From NCBI GenBank assembly GCA_964603655.1, contig CAZRVZ010000033.1, forward strand, positions 1-14,240: a stretch of 14,240 bases of DNA. The letters are read 5' to 3'. Under the pieces are notes generated by a model, which saw nothing but the letters and a program-made list of their open reading frames with translations, had not been told where the DNA came from and ran no database searches. Source of the DNA: JACPWY01 sp964603655. GTDB taxonomy: Bacteria > Bdellovibrionota > FAC87 > UBA2466. Positions 1 to 6,910 of the stretch are shown here, piece after piece. Every line of letters begins with the position of its first letter. Positions within the stretch are counted from its first letter, which is position 1. The position numbers and the translations under genes are program-made.

Positions 1-40
1 ATGAGACCAAAACCAGTAATAATCTGCTGAATGTGTTCAT
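1..40 (-). CDS. 5' end of a minus-strand exported protein (partial)
   Basis: On the minus strand an ATG at 40-38 opens a frame reading MNTFSRLLLVLVS before the window ends. It is preceded at 50-45 by GGAGGG, a strong ribosome binding site five to six bases from the ATG. A short polar/basic start followed by a Leu/Val run is the beginning of a signal peptide or membrane anchor. The gene is divergent from the gene at 302, so the two share the 41-301 intergenic region. Only thirteen codons are visible, so no function can be given. The call rests on the ribosome binding site plus the hydrophobic start and could be a chance match. Confidence 0.55.
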   Translation of the reverse strand, partial: MNTFSRLLLVLVS

Positions 41-301
41 AAATCCCTCCGTTTTAATAAGTGTTACGACGCTCTAGAACGCCTGTGACAAGTCCACTCA
101 CTATCTATCGGTAGATTTCTCGCTGGCGTTCTCGATATGACGTGTGGATGGGATTAAGATCGCATTAAGCCCATGCCCATTTTAACCCGCTAATAGCATA
201 AGGTACTTAAATTAATGGCTATTTTATGATTTTGTTCTAAATCCAATGAGGCGTCACAAGTGCTCTCGCTGATCGTAATAACTAGTGAAAGGGGCGCCGT
301 T
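41..301. promoter_or_regulatory. Divergent intergenic region with candidate promoter
   Basis: This 261-base AT-rich spacer separates the minus-strand start at 40 from the plus-strand start at 302, so it should hold promoters for both. A -10-like TATGAT lies at 225-230 on the plus strand, but no convincing -35 is seen 16-18 bases upstream. On the minus strand TTGTCA (91-86) is a possible -35 without a clear -10. A small dyad, ATCTA/TAGAT, sits at 103-116. I see no copy of the CsoR-type operator found at 6171. Confidence 0.3.
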
Positions 302-712
302 GTGAAGAGGGCCGAAAAAACCTGGTTTCCAGCAAAAATGCTCATCCTGCTCTTTCTCATGATGGGGTTGGATGTCTATGCTCATTCTAACCACGCATCG
401 CAAAATCGGTTCCTCAAAAGTATTGGTGGCCCTCAAAGCGCCGATACAAATGAAGGCATGGTTGAAACGGTAAGCCACGTACCCCCTTGTCAGCACAGTC
501 CTGAGAATTCCGACTGCAATCGGTGTCCTTCGGGAAATGGTTGCCATCTTTACATTGCCATCGCCCCTCACGGAAGGAATGTAGAAGGTCCCATACAATG
601 GGGACGGACTGGTCCAGGGAATGCAGCGCCTCCTAAAGCTATTTCGGTTGAACCCGCTTTAAGGCCCCCTATCATCGAATCACGAGAGAACTTTCGAACT
701 AAAAACAATTAA
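302..712 (+). CDS. Small exported Cys/His-containing protein
   Basis: This is a 136-residue protein not recognised with certainty. The GTG at 302 is preferred over an in-frame GTG at 260 because GAAAGGGG (287-294) lies seven bases upstream and the product then begins with a basic stretch followed by a hydrophobic core (about residues 13-22) and a likely cleavage site after VYA. The mature part is polar, with a compact Cys cluster C63-x8-C72-x2-C75-x5-C81-H82 and several His residues. Its shape (signal peptide, then a short Cys/His cluster, then a Pro-rich tail) recalls the small exported proteins near copper-resistance genes such as DUF2946/CopL. I cannot confirm membership. It is the first gene of a two-gene unit with the next small exported protein, and a metal-binding or metal-sensing role is inferred from context only. 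Confidence 0.7.
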   Translation: MKRAEKTWFPAKMLILLFLMMGLDVYAHSNHASQNRFLKSIGGPQSADTNEGMVETVSHVPPCQHSPENSDCNRCPSGNGCHLYIAIAPHGRNVEGPIQWGRTGPGNAAPPKAISVEPALRPPIIESRENFRTKNN

Positions 713-713
713 C

Positions 714-736
714 ATTCGTCCGGATTCCGGGCGAAT
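714..736 (+). repeat. Intergenic hairpin between the two small exported genes
   Basis: ATTCGTCCGG (714-723) pairs with CCGGGCGAAT (727-736) around an ATT loop, giving a 10-bp stem with one G-T wobble. It begins two bases after the stop codon at 712 and ends just before the ribosome binding site of the next gene. No T run follows, so it is not a clear terminator. An mRNA-stability or processing hairpin is possible. Confidence 0.5.
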
Positions 737-753
737 AATGAAAGGGAAATATC

Positions 754-981
754 ATGAAAACTCTCAAACTAACGGTATTCATAGCGATAACGGTTACCTT
801 CGGCGTGCTCAATGCTAACCCGGAATACTCAAGGCCTGAGGTTGGCCCAGTCACAGTTAGCGCCTCTGTTTCTGAGCAACGCCGATGTTGCACCCCATGC
901 CCGTCCGCAAATTCAGTGGACGAGGAGAAAAAAAACCAGCCACAGGGCCGCGTCTTGGAATGGTCGGGAAGGGATCGCTAA
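754..981 (+). CDS. Very small exported protein with CCxPC motif
   Basis: This is a 75-residue protein of unknown family. ATG 754 follows AAAGGGA (741-747) at a good distance. Residues 1-21 form a signal peptide (basic MKTLK start, hydrophobic core, likely cleavage after LNA). The mature peptide of about 54 residues carries C45-C46-T-P-C49 next to two Arg residues and ends in a charged tail. The CCxPC arrangement could bind a soft metal or form a disulfide; both are inferences. It follows the other small Cys-containing exported protein on the same strand and is followed by a terminator, so the two probably form one transcript. The small size and lack of a recognised family limit confidence, but the ribosome binding site and signal peptide make it a credible gene. 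Confidence 0.65.
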   Translation: MKTLKLTVFIAITVTFGVLNANPEYSRPEVGPVTVSASVSEQRRCCTPCPSANSVDEEKKNQPQGRVLEWSGRDR

Positions 982-1017
982 GTGTTAAAAGAGCGCCAGT
1001 AAGAAGTACTGGTCACG

Positions 1018-1052
1018 GCCGCGGGCCCAATGGGGGGTCCGCGGCTTTCCTT
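1018..1052 (+). terminator. Rho-independent terminator after the two small genes
   Basis: GCCGCGGGCCC (1018-1028) pairs with GGGTCCGCGGC (1035-1045), an 11-bp stem with one G-T wobble and a six-base loop, followed by the T-rich TTTCCTT. It lies between the gene ending at 981 and the RND pump gene. The T tract is interrupted, so efficiency is uncertain. A second short dyad (CCAGTA/TACTGG, 996-1012) sits just upstream and a third (TTACT/AGTAA, 1051-1064) just downstream. Confidence 0.65.
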
Positions 1053-1084
1053 ACTAATCAGTAACCCCGTGGTCCCGAAAAAAA

Positions 1085-1108
1085 ACAACATGCACGACAA
1101 CATGCACG
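1085..1108 (+). repeat. Perfect 12-bp tandem duplication upstream of the pump gene
   Basis: ACAACATGCACG occurs twice in direct tandem (1085-1096 and 1097-1108), 64 bases before the pump start. It overlaps a weak possible promoter: ACGACA at 1094-1099, 17-base spacer, TATCTT at 1117-1122. A short palindrome, GATAA/TTATC, lies at 1108-1120. It may be a paired protein-binding site or a chance duplication. Confidence 0.4.
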
Positions 1109-1171
1109 ATAAAGATTATCTTGCAGAAGTTCGATGGAGAATCAATAAGGGCCACTTAAAAGGAGTGAGAC

Positions 1172-4100
1172 GTGTTCGATCGGATTATCAAATTTTCTCT
1201 CAGAAACCGGCTCTTGGTTATCTGTGTTGCGGCATTTTCTCTCGCTTATGGCGGATGGATCATCATCCATCTGCCCGTTGACGTCTTTCCGGATCTGAAC
1301 CGGCCCACGGTAAACGTCATGACCGAGGCCGGAGGGCTTGCTCCGGAAGAGGTTGAAACGCTCGTTACCTTGCCGATTGAGGTCGCGGTCAACGGGACCC
1401 CGGGATTAGAGAGAATCCGTTCGAGCTCCGGAGTCGGCCTTTCGGTTATCTATTTAGAGTTTGCTTGGGGAACGGACATCTTTCGAAATCGCCAACTCGT
1501 TGCTGAAAAACTGACCCTTGTTAAGGAGCAACTCCCGAAAGAGGTGACGCCGGTTATGGGCCCCATCTCTTCAATCATGGGAGAGATTCAACTTGTCGGA
1601 CTTTCTTCAGAAGATCCCAAAATCACGCCTATGGATCTAAGAACCATCGCGGACTGGACAATTCGTCCTCGCCTTCTGGGCATTCGGGGAGTCGCCCAGG
1701 TCATCCCTATCGGTGGTGGGGTTCGCCAGTACCAGATTCTCATCTCCTCGGAAGCGCTTCGCAAAAGAAATATCGGTCTTGACGACGTTCGGCATAATCT
1801 TGGGGACTTAAGTAAAAACACGACCGGTGGATTCATTGACTTGGAAAATAAAGAGTTTCTCATTCGCAACATTGGGCGCGTAAAATCCATAGAGGACATC
1901 GAGAATTCTGTGGTGGGCCAATTTCAAGGTAGCCCAGTACTCGTAAAGGATGTTGCCACCGTCCAATTCGGGTCGCAGATTAAACGAGGTGACGGCAGCG
2001 TTAATGGCTCTCCGGCGGTCATCATCAGTGTCCAAAAACAGCCGGGTGCCTCAACGATTGATCTCACAAAAATAATCGATAAAACCCTTGCTGAAATTCA
2101 GACCACTCTCCCCAAAGGGGTAATACTCAATGGGGAACTCTTTAGACAGGCTAATTTCATTGAAAACGCGGTCCATAATGTTCAAGAGGCACTGCGAGAT
2201 GGTGGCATTCTGGTTGCCATCATCCTGTTCCTGTTTTTACTCAATTTCAGAACGACGGTTATTACTCTTACGGCTATTCCACTCTCATTCGTTCTGACGG
2301 GGATTGTCTTTAAATTTTTCGGCATGGAGATCAACACGATGACGCTGGGGGGACTCGCAGTCGCTATCGGCGAACTGGTGGACGACGCTATCGTGGATGT
2401 CGAAAACGTGTTTAGAAGACTGAAACAGAATCGTCATCTTCCAAACCCAAAGCCACCCCTTCGGGTTATCTATGAAGCGAGCAGTGAAGTTAGAAACTCC
2501 ATCGTCTTTGCAACAATTATCGTGGTGCTCGTGTTCCTGCCGTTATTCGCCATGGGAGGACTGGAAGGACGTTTTTTTGCCCCACTCGGGATTTCCTATA
2601 TTGTCTCATTGGTTGCATCTCTGATTGTTTCTCTGACGGTCACGCCCGCGCTTTGCGCTTACCTTCTCCCTAAAATGAAGGCAATGGAACACAAGGAGGA
2701 CGGCTTTCTTGTGCGATTCCTGAAGCGGTGGGATGAGAAAATCCTGAAGCAGGCCATTACCCACCCAAACACCATCATCACGTGTGTGTCCCTCCTTTTC
2801 TTGGCGAGTCTGACCACAATTCCCTTCATGGGAAAAGAATTCATGCCCAGGTTTAATGAAGGAACCGCTGTCTATAACGTTCTTCTACCACCGGGTGTTT
2901 CCCTGGCTGAGTCCAATCGAGTCGGAACTGAAGCTGAAAAGATCATGCTTCATACAGCGGAGGTAAAATCGGTCAGCCGAAGAACAGGAAGAGCGGAGCT
3001 TGATGAACACGCAGAAGGAGTTCATTACTCAGAAATCGACGTGGACTTTAAGCCAGGTGGTCGGCCTAGAGATAGGGTGATGGAAGAGATTCGAGACAAT
3101 CTTGTCAAAGGACTTCCTGGAACCTCGGTTGGCGCGGGTCAGCCCATCTCTCACCGTCTCGATCACCTCCTGTCTGGCGTGCGAGCACAGATTGCCATCA
3201 AGGTGTTCGGAAACGAAATGGAAATGTTGCGAACATTGGCATCGCAGGTTCATAGCTCCATAAAGAATGTCAACGGGGTCGTTGATTTGCAGATTGAGCC
3301 ACAGGTTCTCATCCCGCAGGTGAAGATTCAAATCTTAAGAGACGAAGCGAAAAACTATAATATCGTTGTGGGCGATCTGGCTGAGCAACTAGAGGTCGCA
3401 CTTCAAGGCCACGTGACGGCGCAAGTATTGGAAGGTCAACGCATCTACAATGTATTTATGAGATTTGACGAGGAGTCTAGAGGGGACCTCGACAAGATCA
3501 GTAGAACTATCGTCAAGGTTATGCCTGATGGAACGAAAATTTATTTAGATAAGATAGCGGATGTCTTCGAATCAGAGGGTCCGAATGTCATCAACCGCGA
3601 GAACATGCAGCGTCGAATGGTCATTCAAGCCAATAGCTCAGGCCGCGATTTAAATAGCCTCATCGCAGAAATTCAAGAAAATATTGCAAAGAATGTGAAG
3701 CTACCGGAAGGCTACTATATTTCCTATGGTGGCCAATTTGAAAGCCAGCAGAAAGCCAGTCGCCTCATGGTGGTCTTGGGAGCGCTTTCCATACTCGGGG
3801 TCTTTCTGGTCCTTTTCGCTCACTTTCAATCTACGTTCATTGCCATCCAAATAATGCTCAATATTCCCATGGCACTGATTGGAAGTGTGATTGCCATCTA
3901 TCTCTCCGATCGGATTCTTTCCATTGCCTCCATGGTGGCCTTTGTTACTCTGTGTGGAATCGCTTCTCGAAACGGTATAATGATGATCTCCCATTACCTG
4001 CACCTTATGCTTCATGAGGGTGAAAAATTCGGTAAAGAGATGGTGATTCGCGGTTCATTAGAGCGGCTGGTACCGGTGCTCATGACGGCATTGACGGCCG

Positions 4101-4318
4101 TTTTGGGACTCCTTCCTCTTGTTTTATCCAAGGGCCAACCTGGGAAGGAAATTTTACACCCTGTAGCTGTGGTTATTGTGGGGGGGCTCTTAAGTTCGAC
4201 GCTGTTGGATATGTGGGTCACTCCGGCCATTTTTTTCAAATTCGGCAAAGCTTCAGCTGAAAAGTACCTGAAGCTTCACCAAAAAACCGATAAGGACGAG
4301 TTCGGTGAGCTCGCCTGA
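1172..4318 (+). CDS. HME-family RND heavy-metal efflux permease (CusA/CzcA family)
   Basis: This is a full-length (1048-residue) inner-membrane proton-driven metal pump of the CusA/CzcA family. GTG 1172 is supported by AAAAGGAG at 1158-1165. The first membrane helix is near residues 13-33, then a large periplasmic porter domain, then TM2 from about residue 344, and the usual second half of the same plan. The proton-relay helix reads GELVDDAIVDVEN (400-412) with D404, D405, D409 and E411, a signature usually linked to divalent-cation HME pumps rather than the Cus-type Cu+/Ag+ form. From remembered E. coli CusA sequence, the three Cu-binding Met positions appear replaced: none in the YNVLLPPG segment (568-575), Tyr at the second, and H665 in RLDHLLSG. 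Substrate specificity is therefore uncertain. Its operon partners are the PHGG protein and the TolC-family gene; no adaptor gene is present. Confidence 0.95.
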   Translation: MFDRIIKFSLRNRLLVICVAAFSLAYGGWIIIHLPVDVFPDLNRPTVNVMTEAGGLAPEEVETLVTLPIEVAVNGTPGLERIRSSSGVGLSVIYLEFAWGTDIFRNRQLVAEKLTLVKEQLPKEVTPVMGPISSIMGEIQLVGLSSEDPKITPMDLRTIADWTIRPRLLGIRGVAQVIPIGGGVRQYQILISSEALRKRNIGLDDVRHNLGDLSKNTTGGFIDLENKEFLIRNIGRVKSIEDIENSVVGQFQGSPVLVKDVATVQFGSQIKRGDGSVNGSPAVIISVQKQPGASTIDLTKIIDKTLAEIQTTLPKGVILNGELFRQANFIENAVHNVQEALRDGGILVAIILFLFLLNFRTTVITLTAIPLSFVLTGIVFKFFGMEINTMTLGGLAVAIGELVDDAIVDVENVFRRLKQNRHLPNPKPPLRVIYEASSEVRNSIVFATIIVVLVFLPLFAMGGLEGRFFAPLGISYIVSLVASLIVSLTVTPALCAYLLPKMKAMEHKEDGFLVRFLKRWDEKILKQAITHPNTIITCVSLLFLASLTTIPFMGKEFMPRFNEGTAVYNVLLPPGVSLAESNRVGTEAEKIMLHTAEVKSVSRRTGRAELDEHAEGVHYSEIDVDFKPGGRPRDRVMEEIRDNLVKGLPGTSVGAGQPISHRLDHLLSGVRAQIAIKVFGNEMEMLRTLASQVHSSIKNVNGVVDLQIEPQVLIPQVKIQILRDEAKNYNIVVGDLAEQLEVALQGHVTAQVLEGQRIYNVFMRFDEESRGDLDKISRTIVKVMPDGTKIYLDKIADVFESEGPNVINRENMQRRMVIQANSSGRDLNSLIAEIQENIAKNVKLPEGYYISYGGQFESQQKASRLMVVLGALSILGVFLVLFAHFQSTFIAIQIMLNIPMALIGSVIAIYLSDRILSIASMVAFVTLCGIASRNGIMMISHYLHLMLHEGEKFGKEMVIRGSLERLVPVLMTALTAVLGLLPLVLSKGQPGKEILHPVAVVIVGGLLSSTLLDMWVTPAIFFKFGKASAEKYLKLHQKTDKDEFGELA

Positions 4319-4340
4319 AATAACGATAGGGAGATCCAAG

Positions 4341-4781
4341 ATGAAAAACGTCACGACAAGCGTTCTACTGAGCCTGTTTCTAGCCATTTCTAGCTCTGCC
4401 CATGAGGGGCATGATAGTCCTGGGGCGTTACCAGCTGCGCCCCATGGCGGTAAGGTCAAAGAAGCGATGGTAAAGGGCGGCAAAAAGAGCGCTGCAGAAC
4501 TGTTCTTTGAAGTGACTTTTGAGAATAAAAAACTCACCGTTTATCCACTCGTACTTGCCATCGATAGCAAAGACTTTGAACCGGCTCCCAAAGCCGAAGT
4601 GGGCAAGGTTGTAATTCGCGTGAAAGCCAAATCGGGCGAGACAAAGTTGAGTCTCAAACCAACTGCTAATGCTCTTGAATCGTCCTTCGACTCAAAGGGC
4701 TTGAACTGGTTTGATGTTTACATTTCTGCCGTTCACAAGGACGAGCCCAAAGAGGCAAAGATTCATTTCGAGTTTAACTGA
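4341..4781 (+). CDS. Periplasmic HEGHD/PHGG-domain protein
   Basis: This 146-residue exported protein starts at ATG 4341, supported by AGGGAGA (4327-4333); an upstream in-frame GTG at 4305 inside the pump gene is less likely because it would bury the signal peptide. Residues 1-20 are a signal peptide with cleavage before H21-E-G-H24-D, a His-rich N terminus that could bind metal. P34-H-G-G37 opens a beta-rich domain (about 34-146) resembling the extra N-terminal domain of some CzcB/CusB-type membrane-fusion proteins, but here it stands alone with no lipoyl, hairpin or barrel part. It occupies the place where an adaptor gene is normally found, between the RND and outer-membrane genes. A role as periplasmic metal carrier for the pump is inferred. 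Its stop overlaps the next start by one base (TGATG), implying translational coupling. Confidence 0.8.
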   Translation: MKNVTTSVLLSLFLAISSSAHEGHDSPGALPAAPHGGKVKEAMVKGGKKSAAELFFEVTFENKKLTVYPLVLAIDSKDFEPAPKAEVGKVVIRVKAKSGETKLSLKPTANALESSFDSKGLNWFDVYISAVHKDEPKEAKIHFEFN

Positions 4782-6127
4782 TGCTACGCACGCTCATAAT
4801 TCTCAGCATTCTCATTTCCCAGCCGGGGGGAGTCGAGGCCGAGGTGAGTTCCGGAACCTCTCTGGAAGAGGCGGTGCGTTTTGCTGTACACAATAACTTC
4901 GAAGTGGCCTCTCTAAAAAGAGCGCTCGAAGAGGTAACGGCACAACGCGCGCGAATTAACTCTCGGTTTTTTCCCACCCTTGGAATTGCCGGTGGTGTGG
5001 ATAGTGAAATCGCAAACGAAAGAGAGGTGGGCGGTGTCGGCTACCTCTACGGAAACCTGAACCTCTTTCGTGGGTTCGAGGATTCCTACAGGACCAGTAT
5101 AAGCGACCTCGAGGTGGATAAAGCGAAAATCCGTCTCGCGCGGCTCGAATTTCGGGTGGGTCTCGATGTAGAACAGCAGTTTAACCGCTACCTCTTTACC
5201 AAACTGGGTATCGACCTCAAGCGAAAGGCCTGGGAGGTAAACGAAGATCAGAAAAAGTTGGCTCGAAAGCGGCAGGAGTCGGGACTAGTCGTCGATTCGG
5301 ACATGATGGAATTCGACTTACGAGACTCGCTTATTCAATCCGATATAGCCTCTCTCGAACAGGAACTCGAGGCCGCGCGAGTCGGATTGAAGCGACTCCT
5401 GGGTGAAGAGATGGGGGCAAAAGTTGAACCGGTTGGAGATCTGAAACACTGGCATCTGAAAAATAGTCTCCCCGAGATTATCAAGCGCGTTCAAGCACAG
5501 AGTGAATTGACGCTCATTGCCCAAAAAGACCTGGCCATTGTCGAGTATGAGTTGAAGTTGTCCGGATCGAAATGGCTGCCGGAGATGGATATCGAAACGA
5601 AGGCGGGTTATCTGCCCCTGGAACTGCGCCCCAAGGAAGGCCGCGGGGCATCGTTTAGGGGAATGTTACTGGCCAAATTCGATCTTTTCTCAGGCTTCGA
5701 AACGGTGAACCAGAAACGGGAAATCGAGGCGAAAAGGCTAAAACTCGAAGCCCAATTGAAGAACATTACGTTGACCATTGCAAGTGAAGTAGAGACTTTG
5801 TTTCGAAAAATCAAAGCCATCGAAGCTCGGGTTCATCTGGAAGAACTCAATGAGGCGCGGGCAAACAAATACCACAAAGCCATTATATCAGAGTACAAGA
5901 AGGGAGTGAGAAATTCGGCCGATGTGCGACTTGCTGCCGAGGTTCTGCTTGACGCGAGTCTCAGGCGACAAACCTTCAAGTATGATTTTTTCACCCATAA
6001 GATTGAGCTCGAACGGATTCTGGGTGAACGAATGCAGATTGAAGCCATGCCAGAAAAGGTAACCAATCTTCAGGAGGATCACGAGTTTCTGAAAAAAGTG
6101 CAGAAGCCTTCCAAGAGTCCGCGGTAG
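4781..6127 (+). CDS. TolC-family outer-membrane efflux protein
   Basis: This 448-residue protein is the outer-membrane channel partner of the RND pump. ATG 4781 overlaps the preceding stop by one base. Residues 1-20 form a signal peptide (likely cleavage after VEA). The mature protein shows the OEP plan: an N-terminal LEEAVRFAVHNNFEV segment, long charged helices rich in Glu, Lys, Arg and Leu, a beta-strand region with NLNLFRGFEDSYRTS, and a second repeat where KFDLFSGFETVNQKREIE mirrors that motif. The length is normal for CusC/CzcC-type channels. It should form a trimer through the periplasm, but the adaptor needed to couple it to the pump is not encoded nearby. It closes the 1172-6127 unit; no clear terminator hairpin is visible before the next promoter. 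Confidence 0.92.
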   Translation: MLRTLIILSILISQPGGVEAEVSSGTSLEEAVRFAVHNNFEVASLKRALEEVTAQRARINSRFFPTLGIAGGVDSEIANEREVGGVGYLYGNLNLFRGFEDSYRTSISDLEVDKAKIRLARLEFRVGLDVEQQFNRYLFTKLGIDLKRKAWEVNEDQKKLARKRQESGLVVDSDMMEFDLRDSLIQSDIASLEQELEAARVGLKRLLGEEMGAKVEPVGDLKHWHLKNSLPEIIKRVQAQSELTLIAQKDLAIVEYELKLSGSKWLPEMDIETKAGYLPLELRPKEGRGASFRGMLLAKFDLFSGFETVNQKREIEAKRLKLEAQLKNITLTIASEVETLFRKIKAIEARVHLEELNEARANKYHKAIISEYKKGVRNSADVRLAAEVLLDASLRRQTFKYDFFTHKIELERILGERMQIEAMPEKVTNLQEDHEFLKKVQKPSKSPR

Positions 6128-6158
6128 AACGAGCCCCAAATCTCCTTGTTTTACAACG

Positions 6159-6188
6159 TTGACTTATATGGGATACCCCCAGTATCCT
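6159..6188 (+). promoter_or_regulatory. Promoter of the eleven-gene copper operon
   Basis: A -35 box TTGACT (6159-6164, five of six consensus bases) and a -10 box TATCCT (6183-6188, four of six) are separated by 18 bases. Transcription would begin near 6195, about 50 bases before the repressor start at 6245. The dyad at 6171-6187 occupies the spacer and overlaps the -10, so a bound repressor would block RNA polymerase. Confidence 0.65.
6171..6187 (+). promoter_or_regulatory. CsoR/RcnR-type operator
   Basis: GGATAC (6171-6176) and GTATCC (6182-6187) are perfect inverted arms around a C-rich centre, giving the core ATACCCCCAGTAT. CsoR and RcnR operators known from other bacteria combine AT-rich inverted ends (ATAC/GTAT or TACT/AGTA) with a central G/C tract, and this site fits. 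It lies 58 bases upstream of the CsoR-family gene, consistent with autoregulation. No second copy was noticed in the window. Confidence 0.65.
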
Positions 6189-6244
6189 ATCAATTGGTCG
6201 TAGTGGAGAAGAACAAACCGTTATTCCTGAAGGAGGGACACAGA

Positions 6245-6577
6245 GTGATTTCAGCACATAACACGCGGAAAGCTGCGGGCGGAAAGAGGGGTCTTCCGAC
6301 AAAGAAAGGCCCGATGCCGTCTCATGCCGATCAGCTGAGTAACCTCAATCGCATCGAAGGACAGATTCGTGGCATTTCCAAGATGATTGAGGAGGGACGG
6401 TATTGTCTCGATATTTTAAATCAATGCCGGTCGGTCCATGCGGCTTTGACGAGCATTGAAAAGAAGATTTTTCGGCGTTTCCTCGATACCTGTGTCAAAG
6501 ATGCCTTTCGGACGAGTACAAACGGTGAAACTGGTCCGATGATTGATGAGATCGTGGAATTGCTTGATCGGAAATGA
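6245..6577 (+). CDS. CsoR/RcnR-family metal- or thiol-sensing repressor
   Basis: This 110-residue all-helical DNA-binding repressor belongs to the DUF156 family. GTG 6245 is chosen because AAGGAGGG (6230-6237) sits seven bases upstream; a longer TTG frame from 6146 would run through the promoter. The family core NRIEGQIRGISKMIEEG (35-51) is followed by Y53-C54. In Mycobacterium tuberculosis CsoR the Cu+ ligands are Cys, His and Cys spaced +25 and +29; here C54 and C83 fit but position 79 is Phe rather than His. An extra C61 and H65 lie on the same helix. The sensor is therefore not canonical: it resembles the two-Cys pattern of CstR-type persulfide sensors, or uses C61/H65 as alternative ligands. 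A long basic N-terminal tail (about 25 residues) is present. It is first in its operon, downstream of the operator. Confidence 0.9.
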   Translation: MISAHNTRKAAGGKRGLPTKKGPMPSHADQLSNLNRIEGQIRGISKMIEEGRYCLDILNQCRSVHAALTSIEKKIFRRFLDTCVKDAFRTSTNGETGPMIDEIVELLDRK

Positions 6578-6604
6578 GCCGTGCCTCGGTCGTGAGGAGT
6601 GCCC

Positions 6605-6904
6605 TTGCCAAAGATGAGGTTTGTTCCAAGTGATGTTGAGGTTACCGTCGGAGAAAATGAATCGGTACTTTCGGTGGCACAACGATCGGGACTCACGGAT
6701 GTTGAGTGTTGCGGAATGAATCCTCTGTGCGGAAAATGTAAATTCTCCATCATCGATGGGGAACACGGGCTGTCCGAAATGCGAAAGGCGGAGTTGGAAT
6801 ATTGCCGAGCGAATGGATTTCTTGCCTACCAGCGGCTGGGTTGTCTGGCCAGGGTCTCTGGCGATCTTTGGGTCGAGTTGGAACATTATACTTTAAGGAG
6901 GTAA
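6605..6904 (+). CDS. [2Fe-2S] ferredoxin-like protein
   Basis: This 99-residue soluble protein resembles plant/vertebrate-type [2Fe-2S] ferredoxins. Four cluster ligands are visible: C36-x5-C42-x2-C45 and C80 in the RLGCLARV segment, the standard CX5CX2C...C pattern; C35 and C67 are extra. The TTG at 6605 is preferred since GAGGAG (6594-6599) ends five bases before it; a GTG at 6599 overlaps that site and ATG 6614 is fourteen bases away. It lies 27 bases after the repressor gene and its 3' end contains the ribosome binding site of the next gene. A ferredoxin inside a Cu-ATPase operon is unexpected. It could supply electrons to reduce Cu(II) or disulfides, or sense copper through its cluster; both ideas are inference. 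Confidence 0.85.
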   Translation: MPKMRFVPSDVEVTVGENESVLSVAQRSGLTDVECCGMNPLCGKCKFSIIDGEHGLSEMRKAELEYCRANGFLAYQRLGCLARVSGDLWVELEHYTLRR

Positions 6905-6910
6905 AGAAAC

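Noticed and set aside
1030..1281. Plus-strand open frame of 83 codons upstream of and overlapping the pump gene
   Set aside because: It begins inside the terminator hairpin, has no ribosome binding site, and runs over 100 bases into the well-supported pump gene in another frame.
4305..4340. Upstream GTG start of the PHGG protein inside the pump gene
   Set aside because: ATG 4341 has a good ribosome binding site and places the signal peptide at the N terminus.
6128..6158. Terminator between the TolC-family gene and the CsoR promoter
   Set aside because: No hairpin followed by a T run could be found, so read-through from the pump unit into the operon cannot be excluded.
6146..6244. N-terminal extension of the CsoR-family protein from a TTG at 6146
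   Set aside because: It would translate through the -35, operator and -10; GTG 6245 has a near-perfect ribosome binding site and gives a normal family length.
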